NCBI GenBank assembly: GCA_902622475.1
Contig: CACNPW010000005.1
Coordinates: forward strand, 1 to 45,789
Direction: 5' to 3'
DNA from: an uncultured Alphaproteobacteria bacterium
Lineage (GTDB): Bacteria > Pseudomonadota > Alphaproteobacteria > HIMB59 > GCA-002718135
DNA length: 45,789 bases
The translations under genes were made by a program, and so were the position numbers. Shown piece by piece: positions 16,282 to 25,418 of this stretch. The first letter of the stretch is position 1. Each line of letters starts with the position of its first letter. The notes under the pieces were generated by a model. It did not search any database and was not told the DNA's origin. It saw only the letters and a program-made list of their open reading frames with translations.

Positions 16282-17193
16282 ATGAAATTTGATTTTTTAT
16301 CAGAGAGTGATCAGGCTTATTTTATACATAAAGCCTCAACCTTAGTTGAAGCTCTTCCATACATTCGAGAACATCGTGGTGATACAATTGTAATAAAATA
16401 TGGTGGACATGCAATGGGAGATAAAAAACTGTCTGAGAGTTTTTCAAGAGATATTGGGTTATTAAAAGAAGTAGGTGTGTCACCAATTATTATTCATGGT
16501 GGAGGCCCTCAAATTGGTGAGAGACTTAAATCAAAAAATATATCAACACAATTTGTTGAAGGATTACGAGTTACTGATAAAGAAACAATTAAGGTAGTTG
16601 AAGAAGTTTTATCTAAGGATATCAATTCAGAAATAGTAGAATCTATAAGTGCCTCAGGAGGAAAAGCGATAGGATTATCTGGTAATGATAACTTAGTCAC
16701 TGCAACTAAATTGAACGTGGAAATTAAAGATAGTGATTCAAATATTGAAAAAATAGTTGATATTGGTTTTGTTGGACAACCAAAAAAATTAAACAAAGAT
16801 ATGCTAACTAGCTTTATAAAAAATGGTCAAATACCTGTCATATCTCCTTTAGGTAAGGATGAAAATAATTTTACATATAATATTAATGCTGACACTGTTG
16901 CGGGTTTTATAGCAGGTGAGTTACAGGCAAGTAAATTATTATTACTTACTGATGTACCTGGAATTTTAGACAAAGATGAAAAATTAATCTCATCAATAAC
17001 TTTAGAAGAAGCTAAAAGTATTGCTAATAAAGAATATATTTCTGGAGGTATGAAGCCAAAAATTAATACATGTATTGATGCAATGAAAAAAGGTGTTAAA
17101 AAATCTACTATTTTAGATGGAAGAATTCCTCATTCAGTAATATTAGAGTTATTCACTGAACATGGAATTGGTACACAAATAACAAGTAATTAA
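16282..17193 (+). CDS. argB: Acetylglutamate kinase
   Basis: This 303-residue amino acid kinase has the ATP-binding IKYGGHAMGD, the substrate-binding IIHGGGPQIG, a central NINADTVAGFIAGEL, LLLTDVPGILD and GGMKPKI. It phosphorylates N-acetyl-L-glutamate in arginine biosynthesis. The N-terminal helix (residues 8-30) is of the type that supports hexamers and arginine feedback inhibition in other ArgB enzymes, but regulation is not proven here. It ends one base before the ATG of the HAD gene. Confidence 0.97.
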   Translation: MKFDFLSESDQAYFIHKASTLVEALPYIREHRGDTIVIKYGGHAMGDKKLSESFSRDIGLLKEVGVSPIIIHGGGPQIGERLKSKNISTQFVEGLRVTDKETIKVVEEVLSKDINSEIVESISASGGKAIGLSGNDNLVTATKLNVEIKDSDSNIEKIVDIGFVGQPKKLNKDMLTSFIKNGQIPVISPLGKDENNFTYNINADTVAGFIAGELQASKLLLLTDVPGILDKDEKLISSITLEEAKSIANKEYISGGMKPKINTCIDAMKKGVKKSTILDGRIPHSVILELFTEHGIGTQITSN

Positions 17194-17868
17194 ATGAGCT
17201 TTAAAAATAACATCAATACCTGGATATTTGATCTAGATAACACACTTTACTCTGCAGACAGTGGAATTTTTCAGCAAGTACATAAGTTAATGGGTGAATT
17301 TGTAGCTAAAAATTTAAATATGGAATTAGCTGAAGCAAAAAAACTACAAGCAAAATATTACAAGCAGCATGGCACAACTCTAAGAGGTATGATGGATAAT
17401 CATGGAGTAGATCCTGATTATTTTTTAGAAGAAGTTCATAAGTTAGATTACTCAATTGTTGGTCCAAATCAAAATCTTAATGATGAATTATATAAACTTG
17501 AGGGAAGAAAAATTATTTATACAAATGCAAATAAGCAACATGTCTTAGATGTATTAGAAAAAATAAATCTAACAAATTTTTTTGATGAAATATATGATAT
17601 TAAAATGGCTGATTATATTCCTAAGCCAGAAATTTCTCCCTATGAAAAAATTATCGACTTGTTTAATATCGAACCAAATAAATCAGCAATGTTTGATGAT
17701 ATTGCAAAAAATTTAGTTCCAGCAAAAAAAGTTGGTTTTACACCTGTCTGGGTTGATGCTGGTTATGAGAATTTTTCCGATGATATTGAAGCATCTAAAG
17801 AATATTTAGATTTTCAAACAAGAGATTTGAGTTTATTTTTAAAAGATGTAAATGAGGGTAAAATATGA
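17194..17868 (+). CDS. HAD-superfamily pyrimidine 5'-nucleotidase-like hydrolase
   Basis: This 224-residue protein has the HAD nucleophile motif FDLDNTLYS (residues about 13-21). Motif II is [10 protein letters not shown], the motif III lysine is in [10 protein letters not shown], and motif IV is AMFDDIAKN. It is closest to the SDT1/PyrH-type HAD phosphatases annotated as pyrimidine 5'-nucleotidases. Gene order argB-HAD-dapD is common in Alphaproteobacteria. Its true substrate is unknown; a step linked to amino acid biosynthesis is possible. It overlaps dapD by 4 bp. Confidence 0.88.
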   Translation: MSFKNNINTWIFDLDNTLYSADSGIFQQVHKLMGEFVAKNLNMELAEAKKLQAKYYKQHGTTLRGMMDNHGVDPDYFLEEVHKLDYSIVGPNQNLNDELYKLEGRKIIYTNANKQHVLDVLEKINLTNFFDEIYDIKMADYIPKPEISPYEKIIDLFNIEPNKSAMFDDIAKNLVPAKKVGFTPVWVDAGYENFSDDIEASKEYLDFQTRDLSLFLKDVNEGKI

Positions 17869-18689
17869 GTAATCTCAAAAAAATTATAAATGATGCCTTT
17901 GAGGATAGAGATAATATTAATGTCAATACTGCAGGTGATATTAGAAATGCAGTAGATGAAACTTTAAACAAACTTGATAGTGGAAGCTTAAGGGTTTGTG
18001 AAAAAATTAATAATGAATGGCAAGTTAATCAATGGATTAAAAAGGCAATTCTTTTAAGTTTCAGATTAAATGATAATGAAATAATTAAAGCATCGCATGC
18101 CACTTGGTTTGACAAAGTAGAAAGTAAAACTGCAAGTTGGACTAAAGATGATCATCTAAATGCAGGATTTCGGTATGTGCCAGACGCTGTTGTAAGAAAA
18201 TCTGCATTTATTGCTAAAGGTGTTGTTTTAATGCCTTCTTTTGTAAATCTTGGTGCATATGTTGATGAAGGAACAATGATTGATACTTGGGCAACAGTTG
18301 GCTCATGTGCGCAAATAGGTAAAAACTGTCATATTTCTGGAGGCGCTGGTATTGGCGGTGTACTTGAGCCTCTTCAAGCAAATCCTGTAATTATTGAAGA
18401 CAATTGTTTTATTGGAGCTAGAAGTGAAGTGGCTGAAGGTGTTATTGTTGGTGAAGGTGCGGTTTTATCAATGGGTGTATTTATTGGAGCATCTACAAAA
18501 ATAGTCGATCGATCAACTGGGGAAATTCATATGGGAAAAGTTCCAGAGTATTCAGTTGTGGTACCAGGTACATTACCAGGAAAAAAAGAAGGAGATATTA
18601 ATCCTTCTTTATACTGTGCAGTTATTGTTAAAAGAGTTGATGAAAAAACTAGAAGCAAAACATCAATCAATGATCTTTTAAGAGATTAA
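17865..18689 (+). CDS. dapD: Tetrahydrodipicolinate N-succinyltransferase
   Basis: This 274-residue protein has the expected DapD N-terminal domain ([32 protein letters not shown]). A left-handed beta-helix of hexapeptide repeats follows ([31 protein letters not shown] and onward). It transfers succinyl from succinyl-CoA to tetrahydrodipicolinate in the succinylase route to diaminopimelate and lysine. The start overlaps the HAD gene by 4 bp, and the stop shares one base with the dapE start, so the next step of the same pathway is coupled. Confidence 0.97.
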   Translation: MSNLKKIINDAFEDRDNINVNTAGDIRNAVDETLNKLDSGSLRVCEKINNEWQVNQWIKKAILLSFRLNDNEIIKASHATWFDKVESKTASWTKDDHLNAGFRYVPDAVVRKSAFIAKGVVLMPSFVNLGAYVDEGTMIDTWATVGSCAQIGKNCHISGGAGIGGVLEPLQANPVIIEDNCFIGARSEVAEGVIVGEGAVLSMGVFIGASTKIVDRSTGEIHMGKVPEYSVVVPGTLPGKKEGDINPSLYCAVIVKRVDEKTRSKTSINDLLRD

Positions 18690-19867
18690 TGTCAGAAATT
18701 AATTTTGATCCAGTTACTCTTACACAATCTTTAGTTAAATGTGCAAGTGTAACTCCAAAAGATGAGGGAGCTTTAACAGTCGTTGAAAATCATCTAAGTG
18801 CTATAGGATGTGACTGTCATCCATTAACTTTCTCTGGAAACAATTCTTATGAAGTAAAAAATTTATTTGCAACAGTAGGAAATGAAGGAAAACATTTTGC
18901 TTATGCTGGTCATACAGATGTAGTTCCTGTAGGTAATGAAAGTTCATGGAAATACCCTCCTTTTTCTGCACAAATAGATGGAGGCAAACTTTATGGAAGA
19001 GGTAGCGAAGATATGAAAAGCAGTGTTGCTTGTTTCATCAGTGCCGCTAAAAGATTTGTAGATAAATATAAAAACTTTCCAGGAAAGATTTCCTTTATTA
19101 TTACAGGTGATGAAGAAAGAGATTCTGTAAATGGCACACCAAGAATTCTAGAATGGGCAAGTAAACAAAATTATAAATTTGATCATTGTCTTGTTGGTGA
19201 ACCAACTTCTAAAAATGAGGTCGGCGATAAAGTAAAAATTGGAAGAAGGGGATCAATTAGTTTCTTTTTTCAGGTAAAAGGTATTCAAGGACATACGGCG
19301 AATTCTCATTTAGCTGAAAATTCTTCACATCACTTAGTGAATTTATTAAATAGTATATTAGAAGAGCCGCTGGATGAAGGTAATGAAAATTTTTTACCAA
19401 CATCAGTTCAAATTGCCACTATTGATATTGGCAATCCTGTTCAAAACGTAATTCCAGAATTAGCTAAAGCAACAGTTAATATTAGATTTAATGATATGCA
19501 CTCATCTGACTCACTTATTAAATGGATTGATAATAAAATAGAAAAGATTTTCTCTAAACTGGAAAACGCTAGTTGCACTTATACATATGATGCAACAGCT
19601 GAGTCATTTTTGAATAAAGCCGGTGATTTATATAATATTATTTCAAAATCAATTTCTGATGTTACAGGCAGAAATAGCCCGCCTGAACAAGCAACCGATG
19701 GTGGTACTTCTGATGCAAGATATATAAAGAACTATTGTGAAGTAGTAGAGCTAGGTCTAAGAAATCAAACTCTTCATAAAGTAGATGAATTTGTTTTTGT
19801 TGAAGATATTATTAAACTAGAAAGTATTTATTTTAGAATTTTAGAAAATTATTTTGATGTCAATTAA
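18689..19867 (+). CDS. dapE: Succinyl-diaminopimelate desuccinylase
   Basis: This 392-residue M20 metallohydrolase has metal ligands in AYAGHTDVVP (His), GRGSEDMKSS (bridging Asp), ITGDEERDSVNGT (Glu pair) and the C-terminal LGLRNQTLHKVDEF (His). It hydrolyses N-succinyl-LL-diaminopimelate after DapD and the aminotransferase step. The motif GRGSEDMKSS departs slightly from the more usual GRGAxDMKG, but all ligands are present. It overlaps dapD by one base and the convergent dehydrogenase gene by 4 bp. Confidence 0.95.
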   Translation: MSEINFDPVTLTQSLVKCASVTPKDEGALTVVENHLSAIGCDCHPLTFSGNNSYEVKNLFATVGNEGKHFAYAGHTDVVPVGNESSWKYPPFSAQIDGGKLYGRGSEDMKSSVACFISAAKRFVDKYKNFPGKISFIITGDEERDSVNGTPRILEWASKQNYKFDHCLVGEPTSKNEVGDKVKIGRRGSISFFFQVKGIQGHTANSHLAENSSHHLVNLLNSILEEPLDEGNENFLPTSVQIATIDIGNPVQNVIPELAKATVNIRFNDMHSSDSLIKWIDNKIEKIFSKLENASCTYTYDATAESFLNKAGDLYNIISKSISDVTGRNSPPEQATDGGTSDARYIKNYCEVVELGLRNQTLHKVDEFVFVEDIIKLESIYFRILENYFDVN

Positions 19868-20796
19868 TATCCATTAGATGGATTAACATCTGATTTTATG
19901 TTTTTATTTTTCCTTAGTTTTTTATATTTGGAGTGCATGTATTTAACAGAAGGCTCTATGGCGGTTACACCTGCTACATGTGGTGTAATTGTTACATTTG
20001 GTAATTTCCAAAATTGACTACTTGATTTTAAAGGTTCATTTTTAAAGACATCCAAATAAGCATAAAAATTTTTGTTTTTCTTTAAATGATTTAAAAGGTC
20101 TTTCTCTTCAATTGCATTACCTCTACCTATATTTATTAAGCAAGAATTTTTTTTCATATTCTTTAAAAACTTTTTATGTATTATATTATTCGTTTGAGGT
20201 GTTGATGGTAAAATAGAAACGATAACATCAGAGCTTTTAATAAAACTTAGAATATTTTTACCGGTATATATTTTTATATTTTTTACTTTTTTTTGATTTT
20301 TTTTATACGCAATAACATTATAATTTAATTTATTTAGTAATCTTGCAATATGATTACCAAGAAAGCCTAGACCTAAAATACCTACTGTTAAATTTTTATT
20401 ATCAATTGGCGTCCTTTCGCCAGACCAGTAATGTTTGCTTTGAGAATTTTGAAAAATTTTAAAATTTAATTGATAATTTAGTATTTGAGCTAGAGAATAA
20501 TTAGCTATTCTCTTCCCCATTTCTTCATCTTTTATTCTGATTACAGGAATTTTCTTATTATAATTCTTTAGTTTTAAAATGTGATCTACGCCAGCACCCA
20601 TAGAAAAAATAACTTTAAGATTTTTTAGTCTTGAAAGAATATCATTTGGTAGATTCCAAATTATAGCACAGTTTACATCATTAAATTTTTTATAATCTTT
20701 TATAGAAATTATTTTTTCGTTTTTAAAATATTTTTTTATTGTTTTTTTCCAAACATCTATTTTATCAAATGTTGTATTATGAAATAATATTGTCAT
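19864..20796 (-). CDS. D-isomer-specific 2-hydroxyacid dehydrogenase (GhrA-like)
   Basis: This 310-residue protein has the NAD(P) Rossmann motif VGILGLGFLGNHIA. The catalytic triad sits in INIGRGNAI (Arg), FKNEPL (Glu) and ITPHVAG (His). FSMGAGVDHIL matches the GhrA subgroup of glyoxylate/hydroxypyruvate reductases. It would reduce a 2-oxoacid such as glyoxylate or hydroxypyruvate, possibly a product of the sugar pathway encoded upstream. It is the last gene of the 28.7-19.9 kb operon and overlaps the glycosyltransferase start by 4 bp. It is exceptionally rich in Lys and Asn. Confidence 0.9.
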   Translation of the reverse strand: MTILFHNTTFDKIDVWKKTIKKYFKNEKIISIKDYKKFNDVNCAIIWNLPNDILSRLKNLKVIFSMGAGVDHILKLKNYNKKIPVIRIKDEEMGKRIANYSLAQILNYQLNFKIFQNSQSKHYWSGERTPIDNKNLTVGILGLGFLGNHIARLLNKLNYNVIAYKKNQKKVKNIKIYTGKNILSFIKSSDVIVSILPSTPQTNNIIHKKFLKNMKKNSCLINIGRGNAIEEKDLLNHLKKNKNFYAYLDVFKNEPLKSSSQFWKLPNVTITPHVAGVTAIEPSVKYMHSKYKKLRKNKNIKSDVNPSNGY

Positions 20797-21896
20797 TGAA
20801 TTTCTTTAATTAAATCATTGTATTTTTTGATTTGAATATTCCAGTTCAGTTCATTTTCTGCTCTAATTTTAGCATTTTGACCAAGTTTTAATCTGTTTTC
20901 TTTATTATCTATTAAGCTTTTTATTGCTTCATCTAATTCATCAATATCTTTTATTATTAAGCCTGTTTTATTGTGTATTACTGCTTCAGGAGTACCACCT
21001 ATGTTAGATGCTATTGATGGTATTTTGAAATTTGCTGCTTCTATGTAGGCTATACCAAATCCTTCAATTGATTTTGCTGAACTCTCATCTAGAGTTGGCA
21101 TTATCATTAAATCAGTATTAGAAAATATATAATTTTTTTGGTTTTCATTAACGGTACCAACTAAATTTACATGATCTTGAAGATTGTATTCTTTAATTTT
21201 ATTTTTAATACTATCTAGCTCCTCACCTTCTCCTGCAATTATGTATTGAATATCAGGAAAATATTTTTTTAAGTTCATTATAGATTTTAAAATTAAAGCA
21301 TGACCTTTTCTCTTTTCAAGTCTTGCAAGAGTAAGTAATGTTGGTGAGCCTTGATTTAAATTTATATTTTCTTCAATATAATTTTTTTTAATATTAATAC
21401 CTGGGTATATTATTTTAACATTTTTAAAATTATTACTTAATTTATTTAGTAAATTTTTCGTGTAGCTTGAATTTACTACTATTGCATTTACATATTCTAA
21501 TATTTTTTTTACACGTTTATGATGTTTATTGTTTTTAATTATTATTTCATTACCATGAGCTAAGCTGATAACTGGTATTTTATTTTTCTTAAGAAAATCT
21601 ATTGGTACTTCAAGGCTTTTCCAACTATCACTAATTACTGCATCAATTTTTGATGAAACATGTATTTTTTTAAGTTCATTAAATTTTTTTCTATTTCTTA
21701 AAAACTTTATACCTCGAAATCTTTTTGTAGAAAAATTTATTTCATTTTGATCAAAAATATTATCTTCTTTAAAATTTTGTTGATCTGCTAATACAATTAC
21801 ATCTTTGGAACGACTTAGATGCAATGCTAAATTGTACATTAAGGTTTCTATCCCTCCAACTCTTGATGGAAAACATTGTGTTAATATAATTATCAT
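20793..21896 (-). CDS. Glycosyltransferase family 4 (group 1)
   Basis: This 367-residue GT-B enzyme starts with the acceptor-domain pattern LTQCFPSRVGGIETLMYNLALHLS. Its donor domain includes LLTLARLEKRKGHALILKSI, YIIAGEGEELDSI and the E-x7-E region EGFGIAYIEAANFKIPSIASNIGGTPEAV. It transfers a nucleotide-activated sugar to a glycan or lipid. The substrate cannot be read. It sits between a sugar-uptake cluster and the 2-hydroxyacid dehydrogenase, an unusual place for an envelope gene. It is as Lys/Asn-rich as its downstream neighbour. The gap to the oxidoreductase gene is 22 bp. Confidence 0.88.
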   Translation of the reverse strand: MIIILTQCFPSRVGGIETLMYNLALHLSRSKDVIVLADQQNFKEDNIFDQNEINFSTKRFRGIKFLRNRKKFNELKKIHVSSKIDAVISDSWKSLEVPIDFLKKNKIPVISLAHGNEIIIKNNKHHKRVKKILEYVNAIVVNSSYTKNLLNKLSNNFKNVKIIYPGINIKKNYIEENINLNQGSPTLLTLARLEKRKGHALILKSIMNLKKYFPDIQYIIAGEGEELDSIKNKIKEYNLQDHVNLVGTVNENQKNYIFSNTDLMIMPTLDESSAKSIEGFGIAYIEAANFKIPSIASNIGGTPEAVIHNKTGLIIKDIDELDEAIKSLIDNKENRLKLGQNAKIRAENELNWNIQIKKYNDLIKEIQ

Positions 21897-21918
21897 TAAA
21901 ATTTAAAGAATTTAAAAT

Positions 21919-22926
21919 TTACGATATATTAATATCGATTGGGGTACCTTTAGCAATTGATTCCTTCATTGCAAATACAACTCTTTCTGCTTCTAAAGCA
22001 GCCTGTAAATTTACTGCTGGTTTTTGATCAAAAACGCAATCCTCAATAAATTTATCTAAGCCTCTCTTTAAGCACCCATCAACTTTTGAGTCTATAGTTG
22101 GCCAATTAGCTATATCTGGTTTCATATAATTTGTTTCTGTTTGCATCTGCAAACCCATTGATGATCCTTCTATAATAATTGATCCTTTATCACCTATAAC
22201 ATGAAGTGCTGGGTCTAGTGGTTCAGGTTGATTTTTAGGCAAAACCCAAGATGTTTCAAAGGAAGCTAAACTTCCATCATCAAATTTCATGATTGCCATT
22301 ACAGCATCATGCGAGTCATATTCCTTACATTCTCTAATAACTGCCTCTGCAAAAACTCTTACTGGCTTTGATTTATTAATGGACATAGTCATTTGAATAT
22401 CATGAATCAAAGTTGAGGATAAAAGGTCAGTCCATGGAGCATAAATTTCAATTCCAAACCTGTTACCCCTTCTTCGTGCAAAACAAGATACAATATTGCC
22501 AATTTCATCATTTTTAACTTTTTCTTTCATTAATTTATATCGCGGATCTTCATGAAGAATAAAATTTACAGAAATAATTTCTTTATGATCTTTTATTTTA
22601 TCGACTAACTCATGTATTTTTTCCAAATTTCTACCGAGAGGTTTTTCTAGTAAAATTTTTAAACCTTTTTTTACTGACATAACAGCAGGCTCTATTCTGA
22701 TTTGTTCAGGTGTAGCAATACTAATAGCATCTAATGTTTCAGTGTTTATTAATTTTGTAAAATCTTCATAAGCTTTACAATTAAATGATTGTGCAACAGA
22801 ATTAACCTTTTCTTTATCAACATCACAAACAGCAACAAGCTCAGAATTAGGATTTCTAAAAAAAGCTTCTGCATGAAATGTACCAACTAGACCAGTTCCA
22901 ATAACTGCAATTTTTAATTTACTCAT
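21919..22926 (-). CDS. Gfo/Idh/MocA-family dehydrogenase
   Basis: This 335-residue protein has the N-terminal NAD(P) motif VIGTGLVGTFHAEAF, the catalytic EKPLGRN (Glu-Lys-Pro) and a C-terminal domain with STLIHDIQMTMSINKSKPVRVFAEA. Family members oxidise or reduce sugars, inositols and their derivatives. Placement immediately downstream of two sugar permeases, with a one-base overlap, suggests it acts on the imported carbohydrate. The substrate is unknown. It may be the first oxidation step, giving a keto-sugar or lactone. Confidence 0.9.
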   Translation of the reverse strand: MSKLKIAVIGTGLVGTFHAEAFFRNPNSELVAVCDVDKEKVNSVAQSFNCKAYEDFTKLINTETLDAISIATPEQIRIEPAVMSVKKGLKILLEKPLGRNLEKIHELVDKIKDHKEIISVNFILHEDPRYKLMKEKVKNDEIGNIVSCFARRRGNRFGIEIYAPWTDLLSSTLIHDIQMTMSINKSKPVRVFAEAVIRECKEYDSHDAVMAIMKFDDGSLASFETSWVLPKNQPEPLDPALHVIGDKGSIIIEGSSMGLQMQTETNYMKPDIANWPTIDSKVDGCLKRGLDKFIEDCVFDQKPAVNLQAALEAERVVFAMKESIAKGTPIDINIS

Positions 22927-23759
22927 TATTTATCACTTCCCGATAATACTACTTTTGTAATATATTGTTGGAAAAAAATCATTAGTATTGTGACTGGAAT
23001 TAAAGTAATTATTGCTGCTGCAGCTTGTTGACCAATTTTAATGTCTATAGTACTCCTAAATAATCCAAGAGCTACAGTAGAAATTTTCAAATTATTAGTA
23101 AATATTAAAGGTGTTAAAAATTCAACCCAAGATAAAATAAATGCAAATATGAAGGCTGCTATTAAACCAGGTCTCAATAAAGGGAAAATGATGTGAATTA
23201 AAAGCTGTAGAGTAGAACAACCATCAATTTTTGCAGCTTCCTCCACCTCAACAGGTAGTTTATCAATAAATGATTTTAAAATCCAAATCACAAAAGGTAA
23301 TGTAAAGGCAGTATAAGGGACAACTAGACTTAAAATAGTGTCATCTAGTTGATATGAAACTAATATTACAAATAAGGGAATTACAAAAAGTATTGTTGGA
23401 AGAAAATAAATAGAAATTAAAGTTCCAAGAATAATATTTTTGGCTGGTAAATTTAATCTTGCGAGTGAGTAGGCTGCTGGAAAAGCTAAAATTATGCATA
23501 AAAAAGATGTGAGGAACGAAACAATAAGACTATTTTTAATACCTTCATAAATATTAGATATATGATTAGGTTTCAAAACCTCAGCAAAATGAGTAAATAT
23601 AATTTCTGTTGGAAAAAAAGACAAATTTCTAGATCTAATTATACTTTCAGGTTGTATGCTTGTTAATATCAAACCGTAAAGTGGAAAAAACATTATTAAA
23701 AATACTATGAGAGCAGAAAAATAAATAAAAAAATTTTTTAAAATTAAATTTTTTTTCAT
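22926..23759 (-). CDS. Carbohydrate ABC transporter permease (MalG-like, CUT1)
   Basis: This 277-residue protein has six predicted membrane helices. The cytoplasmic EAA loop reads EVEEAAKIDGCSTLQLLIHIIFPLLRPG, which contacts the ATPase. The N-terminus (FFPLYGLILTSIQPE) and SWVEFLTPLIF are typical of MalG/UgpE-type subunits. It pairs with the permease encoded directly upstream (4-bp overlap) and the binding protein at 27.4-28.7 kb. No nucleotide-binding subunit is encoded in this operon. Confidence 0.93.
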   Translation of the reverse strand: MKKNLILKNFFIYFSALIVFLIMFFPLYGLILTSIQPESIIRSRNLSFFPTEIIFTHFAEVLKPNHISNIYEGIKNSLIVSFLTSFLCIILAFPAAYSLARLNLPAKNIILGTLISIYFLPTILFVIPLFVILVSYQLDDTILSLVVPYTAFTLPFVIWILKSFIDKLPVEVEEAAKIDGCSTLQLLIHIIFPLLRPGLIAAFIFAFILSWVEFLTPLIFTNNLKISTVALGLFRSTIDIKIGQQAAAAIITLIPVTILMIFFQQYITKVVLSGSDK

Positions 23760-24685
23760 TTATTACCCCAAAAAAATTTTATTAAAAATCTTGATATAGT
23801 TGGAATTAATACAACAGCTAAAGTAATTATTAGCAAAACATAGGCTGCTGCTGAAGCTCGGCCTAAATTAAAAGTTTCAAATGCTTCTTGATAAATGAAA
23901 TAATTTAATGTGGTTGTCCCACCCCCAGGACCTCCTCTTGTAAGAACAAATATTGTATCAAATGATTTCATAGCTAAAACAAATTGTATCAAGAAAAGTG
24001 GTATCGCAATTGGTAACATTAAAGGAAATAAAATGTTCGAAAACCTTTGGAATACATTTGCTCCATCAACTGAAGCAGCCTCAAAAACTTCTGAGGGTAA
24101 ACTTTGAAGCCCTGATAAAAAAAATAATGTCATGAAAGGAATTGCTTTCCAAATTTCAGCAATAGCTATTACATGAAGGGCTACTAGTGGATCTGCTAGC
24201 CAAATTTTATAACCTGATATGACTCCTAATTGATATAATAAAGCATTTAAAAACCCAGTATCAGCATGAAACATTTGTCCCCACAGTACACCAGAAACAA
24301 CAGATGGCACTGCCCAAGGTAATACAATCATGACTCTTAAAAATGCTTTTCCAATAAATTTTTCATTTAAAAGAAGTGCGATCAAGAAAGAAAGTATTGT
24401 TGTACACACGCAGATTAAAAAACCAAAATAAATGGTTCTTAATACAGAACTTGTAAAAAAATAATTACTTATTAAAAATTCAAAGTTTTTAAATTGAATA
24501 AATTTTTTTATTTTTAAGCGAATTATATCATATTCGGCAAAACTTATTACAAAAGTAAATATAGCTGGATATAAATAAGTTATAAAAACTAGAATTAAAG
24601 AAGGAAGTATTAGTGTGAAAGCAAGAATTTTTTCTCTTGAAAATTTGAATTGAGAATTACTTGGTTGGTTTAAAAGATCTGTCAT
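23756..24685 (-). CDS. Carbohydrate ABC transporter permease (MalF/UgpA-like, CUT1)
   Basis: This 309-residue protein has a first helix ILAFTLILPSLILVFITYLYP, five further helices and the EAA loop EVFEAASVDGANVFQRFSNILFPLMLP. The motif FDTIFVLTRGGPGGGTTTLNYFIYQEAF is characteristic of UgpA/MalF-like sugar permeases. It forms the transmembrane heterodimer with the MalG-like subunit. The start overlaps the 3' end of the metallo-beta-lactamase gene by 29 bp, so translation is likely coupled. Confidence 0.93.
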   Translation of the reverse strand: MTDLLNQPSNSQFKFSREKILAFTLILPSLILVFITYLYPAIFTFVISFAEYDIIRLKIKKFIQFKNFEFLISNYFFTSSVLRTIYFGFLICVCTTILSFLIALLLNEKFIGKAFLRVMIVLPWAVPSVVSGVLWGQMFHADTGFLNALLYQLGVISGYKIWLADPLVALHVIAIAEIWKAIPFMTLFFLSGLQSLPSEVFEAASVDGANVFQRFSNILFPLMLPIAIPLFLIQFVLAMKSFDTIFVLTRGGPGGGTTTLNYFIYQEAFETFNLGRASAAAYVLLIITLAVVLIPTISRFLIKFFWGNK

Positions 24686-25418
24686 GTCCTGGAATTACAA
24701 GATCTGGTTTATAGCTTTGTGCTTTATCTAGTGATTCATTTAATTGTTTTAAATTTGCTTCTGGATACCATCTAGAAAATTTTCTTTCACAATACTCTTC
24801 CTTTGTCATAGTTTGATCACCAGCAATTAAAATAGTTTCATCATTACTTTTAACTATAAAAGATATATGGCCATTTGTATGTCCCGGAGTCGTTATTGCA
24901 TAGACATTTTCCATAATTTTTGTCTCATTATCATCTGAGATTTCAATTATTTCTCCCATCATTGATTTTTTAGCATCTACAATTTCTTTCCCCTCAATAG
25001 CCACCATATCATCAAATTCTTTGCTTCCAATAATCCAAGGTTTATTTCTAAAATGAACAATAGAAGCTGCATGATCAGAATGTGTATGAGTAGTAGCTAC
25101 TATATCGATATCTTCATATGTTAAATTTTTTGAAGCCAGTGCTCTCTTTAATATAGAATAAAAACCGATATGATAATTACCAGGATCAACTAAAATATTT
25201 TTCTCACCTCTAATTAGTGTAGTTGAAGCTACTGGTAAAAAACCAACATTTGTATCAAAAATTGGTCCATCATCAGTAGTTACACCCATAAGCTTTTCCA
25301 TCTCATCAAGTTGTTGTTCTGGATGTGAAGCAAACATATAAATTAATTCGCTATTGTGATAACTAAATCTTAAAGTTACGGGATTTATTAAAATATCAAC
25401 AGTAGTATTCATTCTCAA
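24657..25418 (-). CDS. Metallo-beta-lactamase-fold hydrolase (lactonase-like)
   Basis: This 253-residue protein has the zinc-binding motif THTHSDH (His111-x-His113-x-Asp115-His116). Further ligand regions are ITTPGHTNGHISF, ILIAGDQTM and VIPGHDR, giving a complete two-metal site. It lacks a signal peptide, so it should be cytoplasmic. The family includes lactonases and glyoxalase II-like thioesterases; the beginning of the protein resembles the lactonase group. Within this operon a sugar-lactone or ester hydrolase is a reasonable guess. It overlaps the upstream gene by 4 bp and the permease gene by 29 bp. Confidence 0.85.
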   Translation of the reverse strand: MRMNTTVDILINPVTLRFSYHNSELIYMFASHPEQQLDEMEKLMGVTTDDGPIFDTNVGFLPVASTTLIRGEKNILVDPGNYHIGFYSILKRALASKNLTYEDIDIVATTHTHSDHAASIVHFRNKPWIIGSKEFDDMVAIEGKEIVDAKKSMMGEIIEISDDNETKIMENVYAITTPGHTNGHISFIVKSNDETILIAGDQTMTKEEYCERKFSRWYPEANLKQLNESLDKAQSYKPDLVIPGHDRSFKPTK

